From Emiliania huxleyi CCMP1516 (Eukaryota; Haptophyta; Isochrysidales; Noelaerhabdaceae), in the NCBI RefSeq assembly GCF_000372725.1, contig NW_005200892.1, positions 112,289 to 176,288 of the forward strand: DNA of 64,000 nucleotides, written 5' to 3'. How positions within the stretch are numbered: the first letter of the stretch is position 1; each line of letters starts with the position of its first letter. The position numbers and the translations under genes were made by a program. The notes beneath the pieces are model-generated. The model worked only from the letters and a program-made list of their open reading frames with translations, made no database searches and was not told the origin of the DNA. Of this stretch, positions 48,051 through 59,009 are shown piece after piece.

Positions 48051-48410
48051 CATAGCCTCGCCATCTCCGCCGACGCGCGACGGCGCCCTCTGGAGCTGGG
48101 GCTTTGGAGGCGACGGCCAGCTGGGCCACGGCGACGGGCAGGAGCAGCGGCAGCCGAAGAAGGTCGAGGCCTTGGCGGGGCAGCGCGTCGTCGCTGTGTC
48201 GGCTGGATTGGCTCACAGCCTCGCCCTCACCGCCAACGGCGCTGTCTGGAGCTGGGGCTGGGGAGGCTTTGGCAAGTCGGGCCACGGCGACCTGCAGGAC
48301 CAGCTCGGCTGCTGCCCAAGAAGATCGAGGCGTGGGCGCCGGGGAGGCGTGGGCGCCGGGGCAGTGATGAGAAGGGCGAAAGGGTGCCAGCAGGCTCTGT
48401 GTTGGTGCCT
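48050..48410 (+). pseudogene. RCC1-repeat gene fragment
   Basis: Two RCC1 blades: GALWSWGFGGDGQLGHGDG, then VEALAGQRVVAVSAGLAHSL and GAVWSWGWGGFGKSGHGDL. The frame is broken before and after, with HSLAISAD in another frame upstream and LLPKKIEAWAP downstream. Closely similar to the gene at 8429-9735, and bounded on the left by dispersed repeats. Most likely a transposed or retro-copied fragment. Confidence 0.7.
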
Positions 48411-49172
48411 CGGGCGTTTTCTTCTTTATAACGCGGCGAGCCCGCCTTGGTCCAGCGCGCCCGTCCCGACAGTCACTGCCCCGACGTCGAAAGGCTGGCA
48501 GCCCTTCCGAAAGAAATAGAGAGGAGGGCTCGCCGGAGAGGGCAGAGGCGACGAGTGAACTGCAGGTAGTGGGGAAGGCAGCCTCGATTGCCGTACAGTC
48601 ATGGGTGCGGAACCGAACGACCAAGACCAAGGTCCAAGGCACCGGTTTGACACTACTCGCGAGACGCGAGTCGCGAGTACCATGCAACTCCAGACACAGA
48701 AACGCACACTGTCGCTCGAGCTGCTGCGCTCGCACACTCAGGCATGCCGTACCGTACGAGCCACCTCACGACTCTGCATGGTCGAGCACATCACCCTACC
48801 CTAACTCTAGCCGCCTCCGGAGACCGCGAGCGGCCTCCTACCTCACAAGCGGAAGTTGCCACACCGCACCGGCGCTGCGTCCCTCGACACCGATATGTGC
48901 GGCGGGGAGCCGCCGTCGCTGCCTCCCTCGCCGCCGGACTACAGCGGCGGGCCGCCGCCCCCCTCGCCGCAGAGCGGCGATGGCACGCGCAGCTCGTCGG
49001 CCCACAAGGCGCGCCTGGACAGTTCCGAGAAGGTTCGTCTCCGTGTGGGGAATACCTCGGCTACATCTCGCTGATACCTCGGCTGCAGCTCGGCTGCATC
49101 TCGGCTGCAACTCGCATCAGCTCGGGGATGCACGTCCGCGACTGTATCTCGGCAGTATCTCGGCTATATCTC

Positions 49173-52107
49173 GGCTATATCTCGCATCAGCTCGGGGATG
49201 CACGTCCGCGAGGCCGCGATGAAGTTCTGGAGGCGGGAGTAGAAGGGCTCGCTGTTGTGCAGGTCCTTGCACGCAACCTCAAAGTCCGCGTAGCTGGAGG
49301 CGTTGCCGCGCGGGTACAGCTCCGCGCCGCACGACGGCGAGAGGGCGCCGCAGAGCGGCGCGTTCGGGTCCGCACTGGACGGGTCAAAGGCCTGGTCGAC
49401 GCACTGTCCGATGGCAGGCACGAACTCGACCAGACCCCCCCCGAGGGACTGCTCCCCCCACGACTGCAGCAGCGCGGCCTAGAAGGTTCCGAGACGGTTC
49501 CGAGAAGGGTCCGAGAAGGCTCCCCCCACGACTGCAGCAGCGCGGCCTAGAAGGTTCCGAGACGGTTCCGAGAAGGGTCCGAGAAGGCTCCCCCCACGAC
49601 TGCAGCAGCGCGGCCTAGAAGGTTCCGAGACGGTTCCGAGAAGGCTCCGAGAAGGCTCCCCCCACGACTGCAGCAGCGCGGCCTAGAAGGTTCCGAGACG
49701 GTTCCGAGAAGGGTCCGAGAAGGCTCCCCCCAACGACTGCAGCAGCGCGGCCTAGAAGGTTCCGAGACGGTTCCGAGAAGGGTCCGAGAAGGCTCCCCCC
49801 AACGGCTGCAGCAGCGCGGCCTGGCCGATCGTGTAGACGGCGCACGCAAAGCCGAGCACAGCCATGCCGTACAGGAGGACGCGCCTGTTCACAGCCGGAG
49901 GTGTGAAGAGACGCTGTTCACAGCCATGCCGTACAGGAGTCCGACGCGCCCTGCGAGCGCGGCGGAGCAGAGCGAGAGCGACGCCCTGAACTCGTCGGCC
50001 CACAGCGCCCGCACCTCGCGGCGGGGTCCGTAGTTGACGTGCATCTCGCAGGCCGCGAGGAGGAGGGCGCCTAGAAGGGTCCAGGAAGGGTCCCGGAAGG
50101 GTCCCGGAAGGGTCCCCTCCAGGCCGCGAGGAGGAGGGCGCGGAGGAGGACGTGGTACTTGAGGTAGGTGTACTCCAGCGGGTAGTCGGGCTCGCTGCTT
50201 GGGTAGAGCCCCGGCACGAGCCGGCTCTCCTTGCCGCCGTCCCCGGCAGACGCGAGGTAGCAGCAGAGGCCGATCGCAAAATCGAGGGCGAGGACCGCGT
50301 TCGAGTAGAAGCCAACCAGCGTGCGGCCGCGCCTAGAAGGCTCCTAGAAGGCTCCTAGAAGGTTCCTAGAAGGTTCCTGGAAGCGAACCAGCGTGCGGCC
50401 GCGCCTAGAAGGCTCCTAGAAGGCTCCTAGAAGCTTCCTAGATGGTTCCTGGAGGCCAACCAGCGTGCGGCCGCGCCTAGAAGGCTCCTAGAAGGCTCCT
50501 AGAAGGTTCCTAGAAGGTTCCTGGAAGCGAACCAGCGTGCGGCCGCGCCTAGAAGGCTCCTAGAAGGCTCCTAGAAGGCTCCTAGAAGGTTTCTGGAGGC
50601 CAACCAGCGTGCGGCCGCGCCGCGACGCGATGGGGGACGAGGCGCGGGGCGAGTTGCTCTGCCGCTCCTCGTAGGCAGCGCGCGACTGGAGCGGCACGAT
50701 CTGCTCGTACAGCAACTCGTCCAGCTCGAGGATAAACGCGACGGCGGCCTGTTCACAGCTCTCAGCTGTACAGGAGGCGGCGCCCCCTCCCTCACAGCTC
50801 GAGCTGTGAACAGGCGGCCGAGTTGAGGACGGTGTCTCGCAGGTGTCTCGGAGGTGTCTCGGAGGTGTCTCGGAGGTGTCTCGGAGGTGTCTCGGAGGTG
50901 TCTCGGAGGTGTCTCGCAGGTGTCTCGCAGGTGTCTCGGAGGTGTCTCGGAGGTGTCTCGGAGGTGTCTCGGAGGTGTCTCGGAGGTGTCTCGGAGGTGT
51001 CTCGCAGGTGTCTCGGAGGCGTCTCGGAGGTGTCTCGGAGGTGTCTCGGAGGTGTCTCGGAGGTGTCTCGGAGGTGTCTCGGAGGTGTCTCGGAGGTGTC
51101 TCGGAGGTGTCTCGCAGGTGTCTCGGAGGCGTCTCGGAGGTGTCTCGGAGGTGTCTCGGAGGTGTCTCGGAGGTGTCTCGGAGGTGTCTCGGAGGTGTCT
51201 CGGAGGTGTCTCGGAGGTGTCTCGGAGGTGTCTCGCAGGTGTCTCGGAGGCGTCTCGGAGGTGTCTCGGAGGTGTCTCGGAGGTGTCTCGGAGGTGTCTA
51301 GACGGCCGCCGAGTTGAGGACGATGTCGAGGGCGTTGTCCGCTTGCGCGTTGATGAGCGAAGTTGCAATGAGGCACATCCCAGGGAGCATGCACATCCGG
51401 ATGCTCCAAAAGACCTGCAGCACGATCGCGAACACCGCGCGCACCGCCATGCCGGCGGCGGTCAGCGGGGCGGTCGGCTTGTACCGCTGCGCGGGCGGCG
51501 GGGGAAGCAGGATGGGCTCGAGGGGGCACATCGAGAGGATGGTGCCTTGCGTCTCTTGCCGTACGAGCAGGGAGAGGAGGAGGAGCGAGAAGGCGGAGCA
51601 GTAGATGTTGATGATCGGCACGCGCCCGTCCGTGGCCGCGTCGGCGTAGAAGAGCGAGTTGTCGACGAAGGGCTTGAAGGCGTTCGTGTCGTCGCGCAGC
51701 TTGAACAGCATCGAGACGTCGTACACGCCAAAGGCAAAGGTAAGCTGGATGAAGGCGAGCGCCGCAAGCAGCAGGATCTTGCCGCTCGCCGAGAGAAGGT
51801 TGACGCCACCCCACTCCTGCACGTCTCCGAAGGCGGTATCGAGACACCAGCCGTACATGTTGAAGACGCTGGAGACGTCCGCCTCCTCGAGCAGGTCGCC
51901 CTCCTTTGCGCTCGCATCCTCGGCCGCCGTGCTGAGAACCGAGTTCTCCTTGAGGCTGAATATGCCACTTGCCGACGGCGCCGCCGCCTCCTCCTCCATT
52001 TTGCGAACACGGGCCTGAAGCGAGGCCATCTGCGCATGAAGCAGCTCCAGCTGTGTAGCTTCGGCAGGCAGAGGAGGCCGCGGCTCGAGGTGCTCGTCCA
52101 GCTGCAT
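49173..52107 (-). CDS. Multi-exon membrane protein with greatly expanded introns
   Basis: Start MQLDEHLEPRPPLPAE at 52107. Exon 1 (51304-52107) has a coiled coil, then spans ILLLAALAFIQLTFAFGVYD, IYCSAFSLLLLSLLV and AGMAVRAVFAIVLQVFWSIR, ending IVLNSAA. Then: AVAFILELDELLYEQIVPLQ (to about 50620); FYSNAVLALDFAIGLCCYLA and LEYTYLKYHVLLRALLLAA (about 50140-50330); CEMHVNYGPRREVRALWADE (about 49940-50070); GLLYGMAVLGFACAVYTIGQ (about 49820-49880); and EFVPAIGQCVDQAFDPSS to RTCIPELMR (about 49173-49450). Every intron repeats the edge of the adjoining exon. A further piece at about 48940-49060 (ELSRRALWADELRVPSPLCG) may be a later exon. It has eight or more membrane segments; a channel or transporter role is only a guess. 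Confidence 0.6.
49440..49830 (-). repeat. Intron with five or six copies of exon edge plus GAAGG repeats
   Basis: Unit of about 70 bp: GCCGCGCTGCTGCAG (exon edge, peptide AALLQ) followed by TTCTCGGA/TTCTCGGAACC words. Each unit ends TTCTAG, a usable acceptor. Confidence 0.85.
50330..50610 (-). repeat. Intron with four copies of exon edge plus CCTTCTAGGAG repeats
   Basis: Unit of about 65 bp: GCGGCCGCACGCTGGTT (peptide GRTLVG) plus tandem AGCCTTCTAGG words. Sense strand is minus. Confidence 0.85.
50823..51303 (-). repeat. 480-bp array of the 11-bp repeat CCGAGACACCT
   Basis: About 43 nearly perfect copies, filling the intron after exon 1. A duplicate of the exon end (VLNSAA) and a hairpin (CAGCTCGAGCTGTGA) occur at its 3' side, 50760-50822. 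Confidence 0.95.
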
Positions 52108-53224
52108 CGCAGCCGGGAAAGGGCGTCAAAGCCGGCGGACCGGCGTTCGGTCGGTAACCGCCCTCTCGAGGTTTCTCCAGATGGATACATGTATCCTTTC
52201 TCTCTCGAGGTTCTCGGATATCCTTTGGCCGTTGGGTAGCGAGGATTGGTGTAACCCGAGCCACGGAGGCGTGTTTTCTGACGGCCGACCGTCAGTGCAC
52301 GGAGTTGCCCCTTCTCCGACTGCCCCGGCTAGTTAGTTCCCGAGGTCGTCGGGTGTGACCCCTTCGTCCCCCGAGACCTAGCGCGGGTGGGTTGGAGGGG
52401 GGCTCGCTGCAAGGAAGGGCGGTGTAAGAAGCCGATCCCCGTAGTCCGCCCCGTTCCTCCCCATCGGGCCGCGTGAGCGGCCACGCCTCGCAGATTCGTT
52501 TTCGCGCCGCAGCAAAACTGGCCCCAGGAATTCTGGCTCCGGTTTCGTTGTCAAGCATAGGTTTCATTTTCTAGTCGGCCGTCCTAGGACGTACGTCATT
52601 TCCAGGTCTCGATTCGGTTCCGTAGTGTATCTCCGCGCAATGGGAGTTAGCGCGCTCGCTCGCAGAGCGGCGCCTGCTAGCCGAGCGCGAATGCCTGGGT
52701 CGCTGAGCTCGCGTCGGTGGCCAACTGCGCCTCCGTGGCGACGCGCTCCGGCCACGAGCGACGTGCCAATCTGCACTTTGAGCTCGCTTGGCAGCCGCCG
52801 AGTGCGAGAGGAATTTAAACGGCCGAGCCGGCCATAGCACTTTTTTCTTGGAGCAATGGAGGGCGTGTGTGAGTTGTAACATTGAGACTGGAACTCAGGA
52901 AGACATTTAGTGGAGCCCCTGTGCACAAAACGTAGAATAACGAGAGGGGCCATGTGTGCAGTGACCTCTGTCTGATGACCGCATGGGAGAACTCTGTCTC
53001 AGCCTGTCCGCAGCCCCGCGCGCGCCCACACTGCGCGCGGGGCGGCGGCGGCGGCCGCCGCCGCAGGGGCGGGAGAGCAGAGCTGGAGACGCAAGGCCAG
53101 AGAGGCCGGAGATTAAACTCGAAGAGGGAAACTCAGGAGCCAGCTTCTGCCGCGCGGGCATCAAAAGCCTATGCTCCCCTTGCCCCTCGACCACAGCCTC
53201 GCTACGCGGCGGCGCGATGCCGGC
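52108..53224. other. Intergenic, mobile-element remnants
   Basis: 52503-52560 is the reverse copy of 40487-40541 (MLDNETGARIPGASF). The rest has several short ORFs on both strands, none convincing. Confidence 0.45.
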
Positions 53225-54438
53225 TCACTTAGGCGACGGCGCCGGCGAGCCGGTCGTGCCTAGAAAAAAGAAATCGCGGCGGCATGAAACGGACCGTCCG
53301 GGGATGGCAAGCGGGGCCGGCGAGCCGGTAGTGCCGTGCGACGTCCCTGGCACGGACAAGCGCATAGCTCCAAGCCCGCGGAGCTCGCTGCCGGCGTGCG
53401 CGCTCGCCTCGCGCGAGACGGGCGGGCTCGTGGTCGGCGAGCGGCCGGCGCCCTGCCCAAACGCCCACAGGCGCGAGGCCGACGAGTTGCGCGGCATGCC
53501 TCCGTGCGAGGAGGAGTAGTCCTGCGGACATGTCTCGGACATGTCATGGACGTGTCCTGGACGCGGCATGCCTCCGTGCGAGGAGGAGTAGTCCTTTGGC
53601 GAGGGTGCCGGCCCGTCCACGCCAGGCCCGCCACCTCCGCCGGCAAGGAAGGCGTTCCCGCCCTTGACGGACGGCTCCCGCGACGAGCCTGCGGTGAGAG
53701 AGAGGGTCACATTCATTAATACTACTCGTTAACTAATTAAGTAACGGACGGCTCGCGCGACGAGCATGGGGGTGAGGTAGGGTCAGGTGAGCTTCTCCAC
53801 ACAGACGCGGACAAGGGGTGCCGGGGCAGGGGGGGGCGACCCTCGCGACTCCACGTCGAAAAGACAGGAGCTCCGCGCATTCAAGCTGCAAGGCCCGGTG
53901 CGCGATGGTGATGTGTGTGTGTGTGTGCCTGCCTCGGACGAGGGCGGGGAGATGCGCCCGTTTGCCCAATTCCACAGCGTGAGCCCGACAGAGGAGCTGC
54001 GAGTCATGCCGCCGCCGCCGTCCATGCTCGACGCGACGGAGGACTCGCGCGACAGGGAGGAGCGCCTGCACACAGTACGTGTGCATGTGCATGTGCATGT
54101 CATGTTCATGTTCATGTTCATGTGCATGTGCATGAGTGGCGACTCCCGGTCATACAGCTACAGCTGCGAGAGAGAGCGAAGACGCGCCAGTTCCAGAGGC
54201 TGCTGTTGGACGCGACGGTCGGGATGCCTCCGGCACCCCCGGGGAGGGTGCCGCCCGCAAACTGCGCGCCGCCGTCCACGCTCGCGTCGCGGCTCGTAGC
54301 CGGCGTCGTCTGCGCAGACGGGCCAGTCGAGCGGCCGTTCGCCCAGTTCCAGAGAGTCGCGCCGACCGAGTCGGTGCGCGAGACGCTGCCGCCGTCGGAG
54401 GACGGGTACTCGGTGTTGCGCTGCGTCCAGTCGTGCAT
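53225..54438 (-). CDS. Repetitive LWNWANGR protein
   Basis: At least four degenerate ~45-residue repeats of the form SRxxSVDGGx...DSVGATLWNWANGRSTGPSxxxxxxSR. The clearest are TDSVGATLWNWANGRSTGPS (about 54330-54390) and SSSVGLTLWNWANGRISPPS (about 53950-54010), then a diverged RLWAFGQGAGRSPTTSPP. Introns: one with (CATGTC/CATGTT)n at 54080-54135; one made of the introner-like element (53770-53935); one with 22-bp direct repeats (53667-53688 and 53744-53765); one with 34-bp direct repeats (53490-53523 and 53562-53595). The 5' end is uncertain, and 54438-54530 could add more coding sequence. No known family; the tryptophan-asparagine motif might be a ligand-binding or matrix repeat. Confidence 0.5.
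53770..53935 (-). repeat. Introner-like element (copy 6)
   Basis: Sense to the minus gene: GGCAG|G(CA)n, GCGCACCGGGCCTTGCA, GGAGCTCCTGTC, a C-run, and GAGAAGCTCACCTGACCCTA at the 3' side. The donor again appears to be GC directly at the CA tract. Confidence 0.7.
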
Positions 54439-54559
54439 CGACGAGACGCCTGCGCCGGCCGGCGGCGGGTGAGCGAGGCAGCGCCGACGGCAAGCGCGCG
54501 AGGCGGTGCCGTCTTCTGAGCGCTGCGACGCGTGCGGTGCGCGCTGTGCGGAGCAAGGC

Positions 54560-54730
54560 GGTGCTCCTTTGGGGGGGGGGGGGCCGGTTCACTTTTGTTC
54601 CGGGGGGGCTTGTCGAGATTGGCCATCTGGGGCGGGTTAGAAAAACCGGGGTTTTTTTGTTCAATGGCGGGGGGGGGGGCAATAAGGGTTTCAGGCGGGG
54701 GCCCCCCCCCCCCCCCCCGACCTCCCCCCC
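54560..54730. other. G/C homopolymer runs
   Basis: Several G10-G12 and C16-type runs, possibly low-quality assembly. No gene. Confidence 0.6.
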
Positions 54731-54956
54731 TGTCCGTGTCCGCTCGGCGAAAGTGTTTCACTGCTCTCTCACTGTTGCACTGTCAAGATGCCGATGAATC
54801 ATTTACCATCCGATGAATGGGCTTCCGTTTACTCGCTCGAGTACCTCGCATTTCACAGTGGGCCCCGACCTCGCATTTCTTCCAGTCCTGGCGGAGTCCG
54901 GCGGAGCCCCCCCCTGCCGGAAGCAAGGCGCGAGAAACACACACACACACACACAC

Positions 54957-55150
54957 GACGCCAGCACACACACACACTTGAGCACTTGAGCACCGGATAG
55001 GGTCGATTCCGCGTGGTACGGGACCCCTCGATCGACCGTCTCGCCCTCCCTCTCTGGTGTGTTCATTGGGGGGGGTCATAACAAACACGGTACAGGATCG
55101 AGGTGCACGCTGCCGAAGCAGTGTCGTCCCCCCTCTCCCCGACGGCGATG
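54957..55150. repeat. ~190-bp dispersed repeat
   Basis: Same orientation as 62312-62490: ACACACTTGAGCACTTGAGC, GGATAGGGTCGATTCCGC, GGTGTGTTCATTGGGGGG and GGTACAGGATCGAGGTGCAC are shared. Confidence 0.85.
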
Positions 55151-56290
55151 AGAGGAATTCCCACGTTGAGAAGGGTATTGCAATCGCTCGGCATTCCCAA
55201 TTCGAAGGTCCGGCGATTGGAAAGGCCGATCCCCGGGGACTTGGAGCACTTGGAGTGCAGTCATTAGCCTCACATCCAGGGCCGGGGAGCTGAGAAGCGC
55301 ACCCAGCGGGCCGGATGATCGGGATCGGGCTACGGGCTAGAGAGCCCTGACCCCTAGGGGGGGTGCGCGTTCGCAGGGAGAGGGCCGTAAAGTAAACACG
55401 GGTCTCCGAGGGTTATAGTCCGCGCTCCAGGTTTCCCCTAGCAGCGGAGCGCCCGCTCTACTCGGAGCTAATAAACACCAGACACGCACACGACGTACAT
55501 CCTCACTCGACGTCACCCCTCGAGGCTTCTCCGTTCGGCCTCCCCCCCTCGGTCCGGAGGGGCCCTCTTATCCCCTCGATCCTCCCCCCACTCGCTTTCC
55601 GCTGGTTGGGCAACGGATGCGGGGCCCGGCCCCCCCTCCTAGCCTTTTTCGGCCGCGGCCCCGCCGCCGTCTCGCCCTCTCTGCTTGATCCTGTTGACTC
55701 CGTCTCCGGCGATCCCGCGCCCGACTGACTCCCCGGGTGAGGGCGGCGGCATCATGTCTCGTCGCCCCCCTCTCCAGGAGGTCGGGCCGGCTCTCCCTGG
55801 TCAGCGAGTCGCGCCCGCACCCGTGGCCTCTCTATCGTTCTCGGCTCGCCCTCCCCTTCCTCCTGCTCCTCACTAAGCTCGGGAAGGCGCGGTCCCTCTT
55901 GTCGTAAATCACGGCGGTCCAGCCGACGCCGCGACGGGTCTACCCCCGGTGGGCTCGCACGGCCCGACTCCACTCGCAGAGGCCGAGTCAGCTCGACTCT
56001 CTCCTCCTCCGACAGTTGACTCCAGGCCTCACCCGGGGTCCTCCGATCCGGGGACGAGATTTTTATACGAGATCCCGCCGAGATACCCGAGGTGATGACG
56101 AGGAAAGAGAAATTTGCAGTCGGACCCCGATCGAGTCAGATCCCCCTTGTAAACGCGGAAGAGTTCAAAAATCTCTGTCTCTACACGTTGCGCAGGTTCC
56201 ACCGGGTCAAGCCGAACTAACCCGGCAACGAGTTAATTTAATTACGAGTAGGAATGCGGGCGAGCGCTCGCGCTAGAGGAAAGCAAAAGC

Positions 56291-56322
<32 letters not shown>

Positions 56323-56547
56323 AAACAGACAAACCAAGGGAGGGATGGGAGGACGGCAAAAGCAAAAGACAGAACGCCGCGGGCCGTGTGTAATTCTTTT
56401 TCTCGCGATGTCCACGCGGCGCACAGCATACGTCAACCTGTGTACGTGCGGCTCTGCGCCACATGGCCTCCCCACACGGTGAGATTACGAGATGGCATGC
56501 TTTGGATATGCTACGGTTACTAGGTCGAATGCTCCATCAGCCAGGCG
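55151..56547. other. Repeat copy and possible degraded element ORF
   Basis: 55240-55305 is the short dispersed repeat of 12735. A minus frame at 55752-56200 reads PDRRTPGEAWSQLSEEERVE and DRRDLRQEGPRLPELSEEQ, charged text of the kind found in gag-like ORFs. (GAAA)n lies at 56290-56323. No intact gene. Confidence 0.45.
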
Positions 56548-57861
56548 TCAAACTAGCAGGAGCGAGGGATCGCGAGATGCAGCGCGGCAGTCCCATCGCG
56601 AGGGCATCGCCTGCAGCTTGCGCGTCGTCGACTCCTCGCCAAGCTCATCCAGCCGAGCGCTGTATGTGGACGCCGTGATGAGATGCCTCCGGGCGACCGG
56701 GTGGGCAAGATAGAGCTGCGCAGAGTAGAAGAGCGCCACGCCGAGTGCCACCAACGCGAGGCCAGCGAGCTCGCACCCGCTCGTTGGCAGCTCGTGGAGA
56801 AGGATGGCGGAGCCGAGACAAGTGGCGACTAGGCGCAGACCGCTGGCGGCCGAGTGCCGAATTGTTCCGAGAGTGCGGTTGACCATGATTTGCAGGTAGT
56901 TGGCAGTTAGGTAGACACCCCAGGCCAGGCCAAAGAAGCTGGCCACACCGCCCGGCGAAAGGGCAAGGATGGCATGGAGAGACTTGCGGTCCCGCAGAGC
57001 AACAGAGAGCATCGACGGCAGCGCGCTCACCGAGAACTGCGCGAGCATGAGCTCGGAGCTACTGAGCAGCCCCTCGCTCAGTCTGTGGCTCAGCCTGACT
57101 GCGGTGGCCATCAGCACAGAAGCGCTCTGCAGGCCCATCCCGGCGAGGTCGAGCGAGGTGAAGGCGCCGTGACTAGCGAGGGCACCCTGCCCAAGCACGA
57201 CCAGGCCAGTCCCGCTAAGCGTCAGGAGCAGGGTTGGGAAGAGCAGCGGCGGAAATTCTTCCTTGAGCACCAGCCGCGCCGCGACTGCGGTACAAAAGGG
57301 CGACAGCATCCCCACCATCTCAACGTTGTATGCGAGGGTCATTGTCGCAGATTGCAGGGTCGAGAGCATGCGGCCAAGCTGCAGCAGACCGTAGACGACA
57401 AAGGCCAGCATCCGCGCCCGCGGTCGGCCTCCTGCTCCCACACTGCAGGGTCGGCTCTCCAGCAGCGCTGCCGGGAGCAGGATCACGGCGTTAAGCGTCG
57501 CGACGCAGCCGAGGATGGCGACGCTCGAGGGCGAACCGCTCTCGAAGCGCTCGCGCGTTGTGATGTACCGCTGAAAGACGCCGCCAAGCCCTGCAAGAAG
57601 CGCGGACAGGATTGACATTGACCACAGGACACCCAACGACAAGGGTCGCCTATTGCCCTCCTTCGCAGGGGCTGCCTGACTCGCGTCATGCGGGTGCAAC
57701 GCGTCTGCGGCCAAAGTCCAGAGGGAATCCACGGTGGCGTGCATGTCTTTGGCCAGCGGCAGCGCTGCGAATTGCAGGACGCGCTGGACTGTGGAGGAGG
57801 CGAGCGTTGTCAAGAGAGGATGTGCCGAGCGGAGGGTCGAGTGATGGAGCAGGAGCAGCAT
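56548..57861 (-). CDS. DMT-superfamily (EamA/nucleotide-sugar-type) transporter
   Basis: 438 codons if started at MLLLLHHSTLRSA (57861); MHATVDSLW at 57744 is a good alternative. About ten hydrophobic spans: LGVLWSMSILSALLAGLGGV; VAILGCVATLNAVILLPAAL; LAFVVYGLLQLGRMLSTLQS; ATMTLAYNVEMVGMLSPFCT; FPTLLLTLSGTGLVVLG; LDLAGMGLQSASVLMATAV; FSVSALPSMLSVAL; GGVASFFGLAWGVYLTANYL; SAASGLRLVATCLGSAILLH; LAGLALVALGVALFYSAQLY. The last two match the second EamA half, where a paired helix ends in a short loop before the final span. Family knowledge: these carriers move nucleotide sugars or metabolites across Golgi, plastid or plasma membranes. The substrate cannot be read. Cytosolic tail to the stop at 56548. 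Confidence 0.8.
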   Translation of the reverse strand: MLLLLHHSTLRSAHPLLTTLASSTVQRVLQFAALPLAKDMHATVDSLWTLAADALHPHDASQAAPAKEGNRRPLSLGVLWSMSILSALLAGLGGVFQRYITTRERFESGSPSSVAILGCVATLNAVILLPAALLESRPCSVGAGGRPRARMLAFVVYGLLQLGRMLSTLQSATMTLAYNVEMVGMLSPFCTAVAARLVLKEEFPPLLFPTLLLTLSGTGLVVLGQGALASHGAFTSLDLAGMGLQSASVLMATAVRLSHRLSEGLLSSSELMLAQFSVSALPSMLSVALRDRKSLHAILALSPGGVASFFGLAWGVYLTANYLQIMVNRTLGTIRHSAASGLRLVATCLGSAILLHELPTSGCELAGLALVALGVALFYSAQLYLAHPVARRHLITASTYSARLDELGEESTTRKLQAMPSRWDCRAASRDPSLLLV

Positions 57862-58065
57862 GCGCTTCGTGCTAAGGTGTGCGCAGAGGCCCGGCAGAAT
57901 GGCATCGTCCGGTACGGCCTTCTTATCATGCTTCTTGCCGATCTTGACGCACGCCACGAGGCTCAGCTGCGCGTCGAGCTGCAGCGCCTGCAAGAAGCAA
58001 TAGGTGGGGAATATTTGTCTATGTCTGATTGCCCATAGCCTCCTGCGAGAACTATTTGCCTCCTT

Positions 58066-58494
58066 GTGGGAGCGTGTGCTCGCTCGCCTGCAACTCGCCA
58101 GGGCCCCCTTCCTCAGCAACGGAACCGGCGAGGCCGACCAGTGGACGCCGGTCGGGCCGCTCAACACCTCGGCCTCGGCGCCACTCCGCCTGCCGCGCAC
58201 GCAGCCGTGGCGCCCGTTTGGCCTCGAGCCGAGCGGCCGCAAGGCGCGCACGGCGGAGCGGCGCGGACCTGTCGCGTCTGCCGGGTGGACCGTCCGCCCG
58301 TTTGTAAACAGGTGCACGGCGGCTTCTCGATGGCGTGGAACGACGGGCAGGTCACCTTCGTCTCCATCCGCGGCGCCGGCCACCTCGCGCCACTCTACCG
58401 GCCGGCCGCCTCCTTCACGATGATGCGCGCCTTCCTCGCCGCCGAGCCGCTGCCGCCACCCTTCTACAAGTACCCCGAGAACAGCGCGCTGTGA
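58066..58494 (+). pseudogene. Serine carboxypeptidase (S10) C-terminal remnant
   Basis: The exon 58311-58494 follows an acceptor AACAG and reads VHGGFSMAWNDGQVTFVSIR, GAGHLAPLYRP, then MMRAFLAAEPLPP. GAGH holds the catalytic histidine of family S10. An upstream stretch with TQPWRPFGLEP recalls the preceding PW motif, but it is in another frame. Catalytic Ser and Asp are absent from the window, so this is a fragment or the last exons of a damaged gene. Confidence 0.65.
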
Positions 58495-59009
58495 GGCGCC
58501 GAGGGAGCAATGGAGCAGCGTCGCCCCTACTTTGCCTCCGCAAATCTGTCGCCAGTTCCTTCTGAGAGAGGGAAGGCTGAGGGCCGCGTCGCTGCGCAGC
58601 GGAACAAGAGGGCGCGCAGAAGCAGCGAGGCGGGAGCGGAGGGGCGTGCGCAAGACAAGACAGCGACGATGCGAGGTTGCGCGGCGCGCAAACGGTTGCG
58701 GCCCGTTGCGCGTGACCGACTTATTCTCCATGCATCTCTCCACCTCGGTCGGCGCTTGATGTCCCATGTACACTTGATCCCATGTCGCATGTGCCGTGTG
58801 CCGGAGGCGGTGACGCATGACGCATGTGAGGTGCCTCTGCAGACTGCACTTCTCTTGCATACGATAGTTTACATGCACTTCTCTCTCCTTTGCCCTTTCT
58901 TAAAAGAAAATTGCAAACGTGCGCCAGCGTGTACGCATGCGCTGTCGAGTGTCAACCCCGCGGGCAAGCCCGGACTCGTGAGTTCTCAGTTCTCGTGTCA
59001 CCTCGCGCC

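Noticed and set aside
50823..51303. Regular short repeats resembling a CRISPR array, and long ORFs reading SEVSRRCLGGV
   Set aside because: The unit is 11 bp with no spacers, and lies in an intron of a eukaryotic gene. Neither CRISPR nor coding.
54995..55020. GGGTCGATTCC as a pol III B-box of a SINE
   Set aside because: The second base does not fit the B-box consensus and no A-box lies at the right distance. Kept as an unclassified dispersed repeat.
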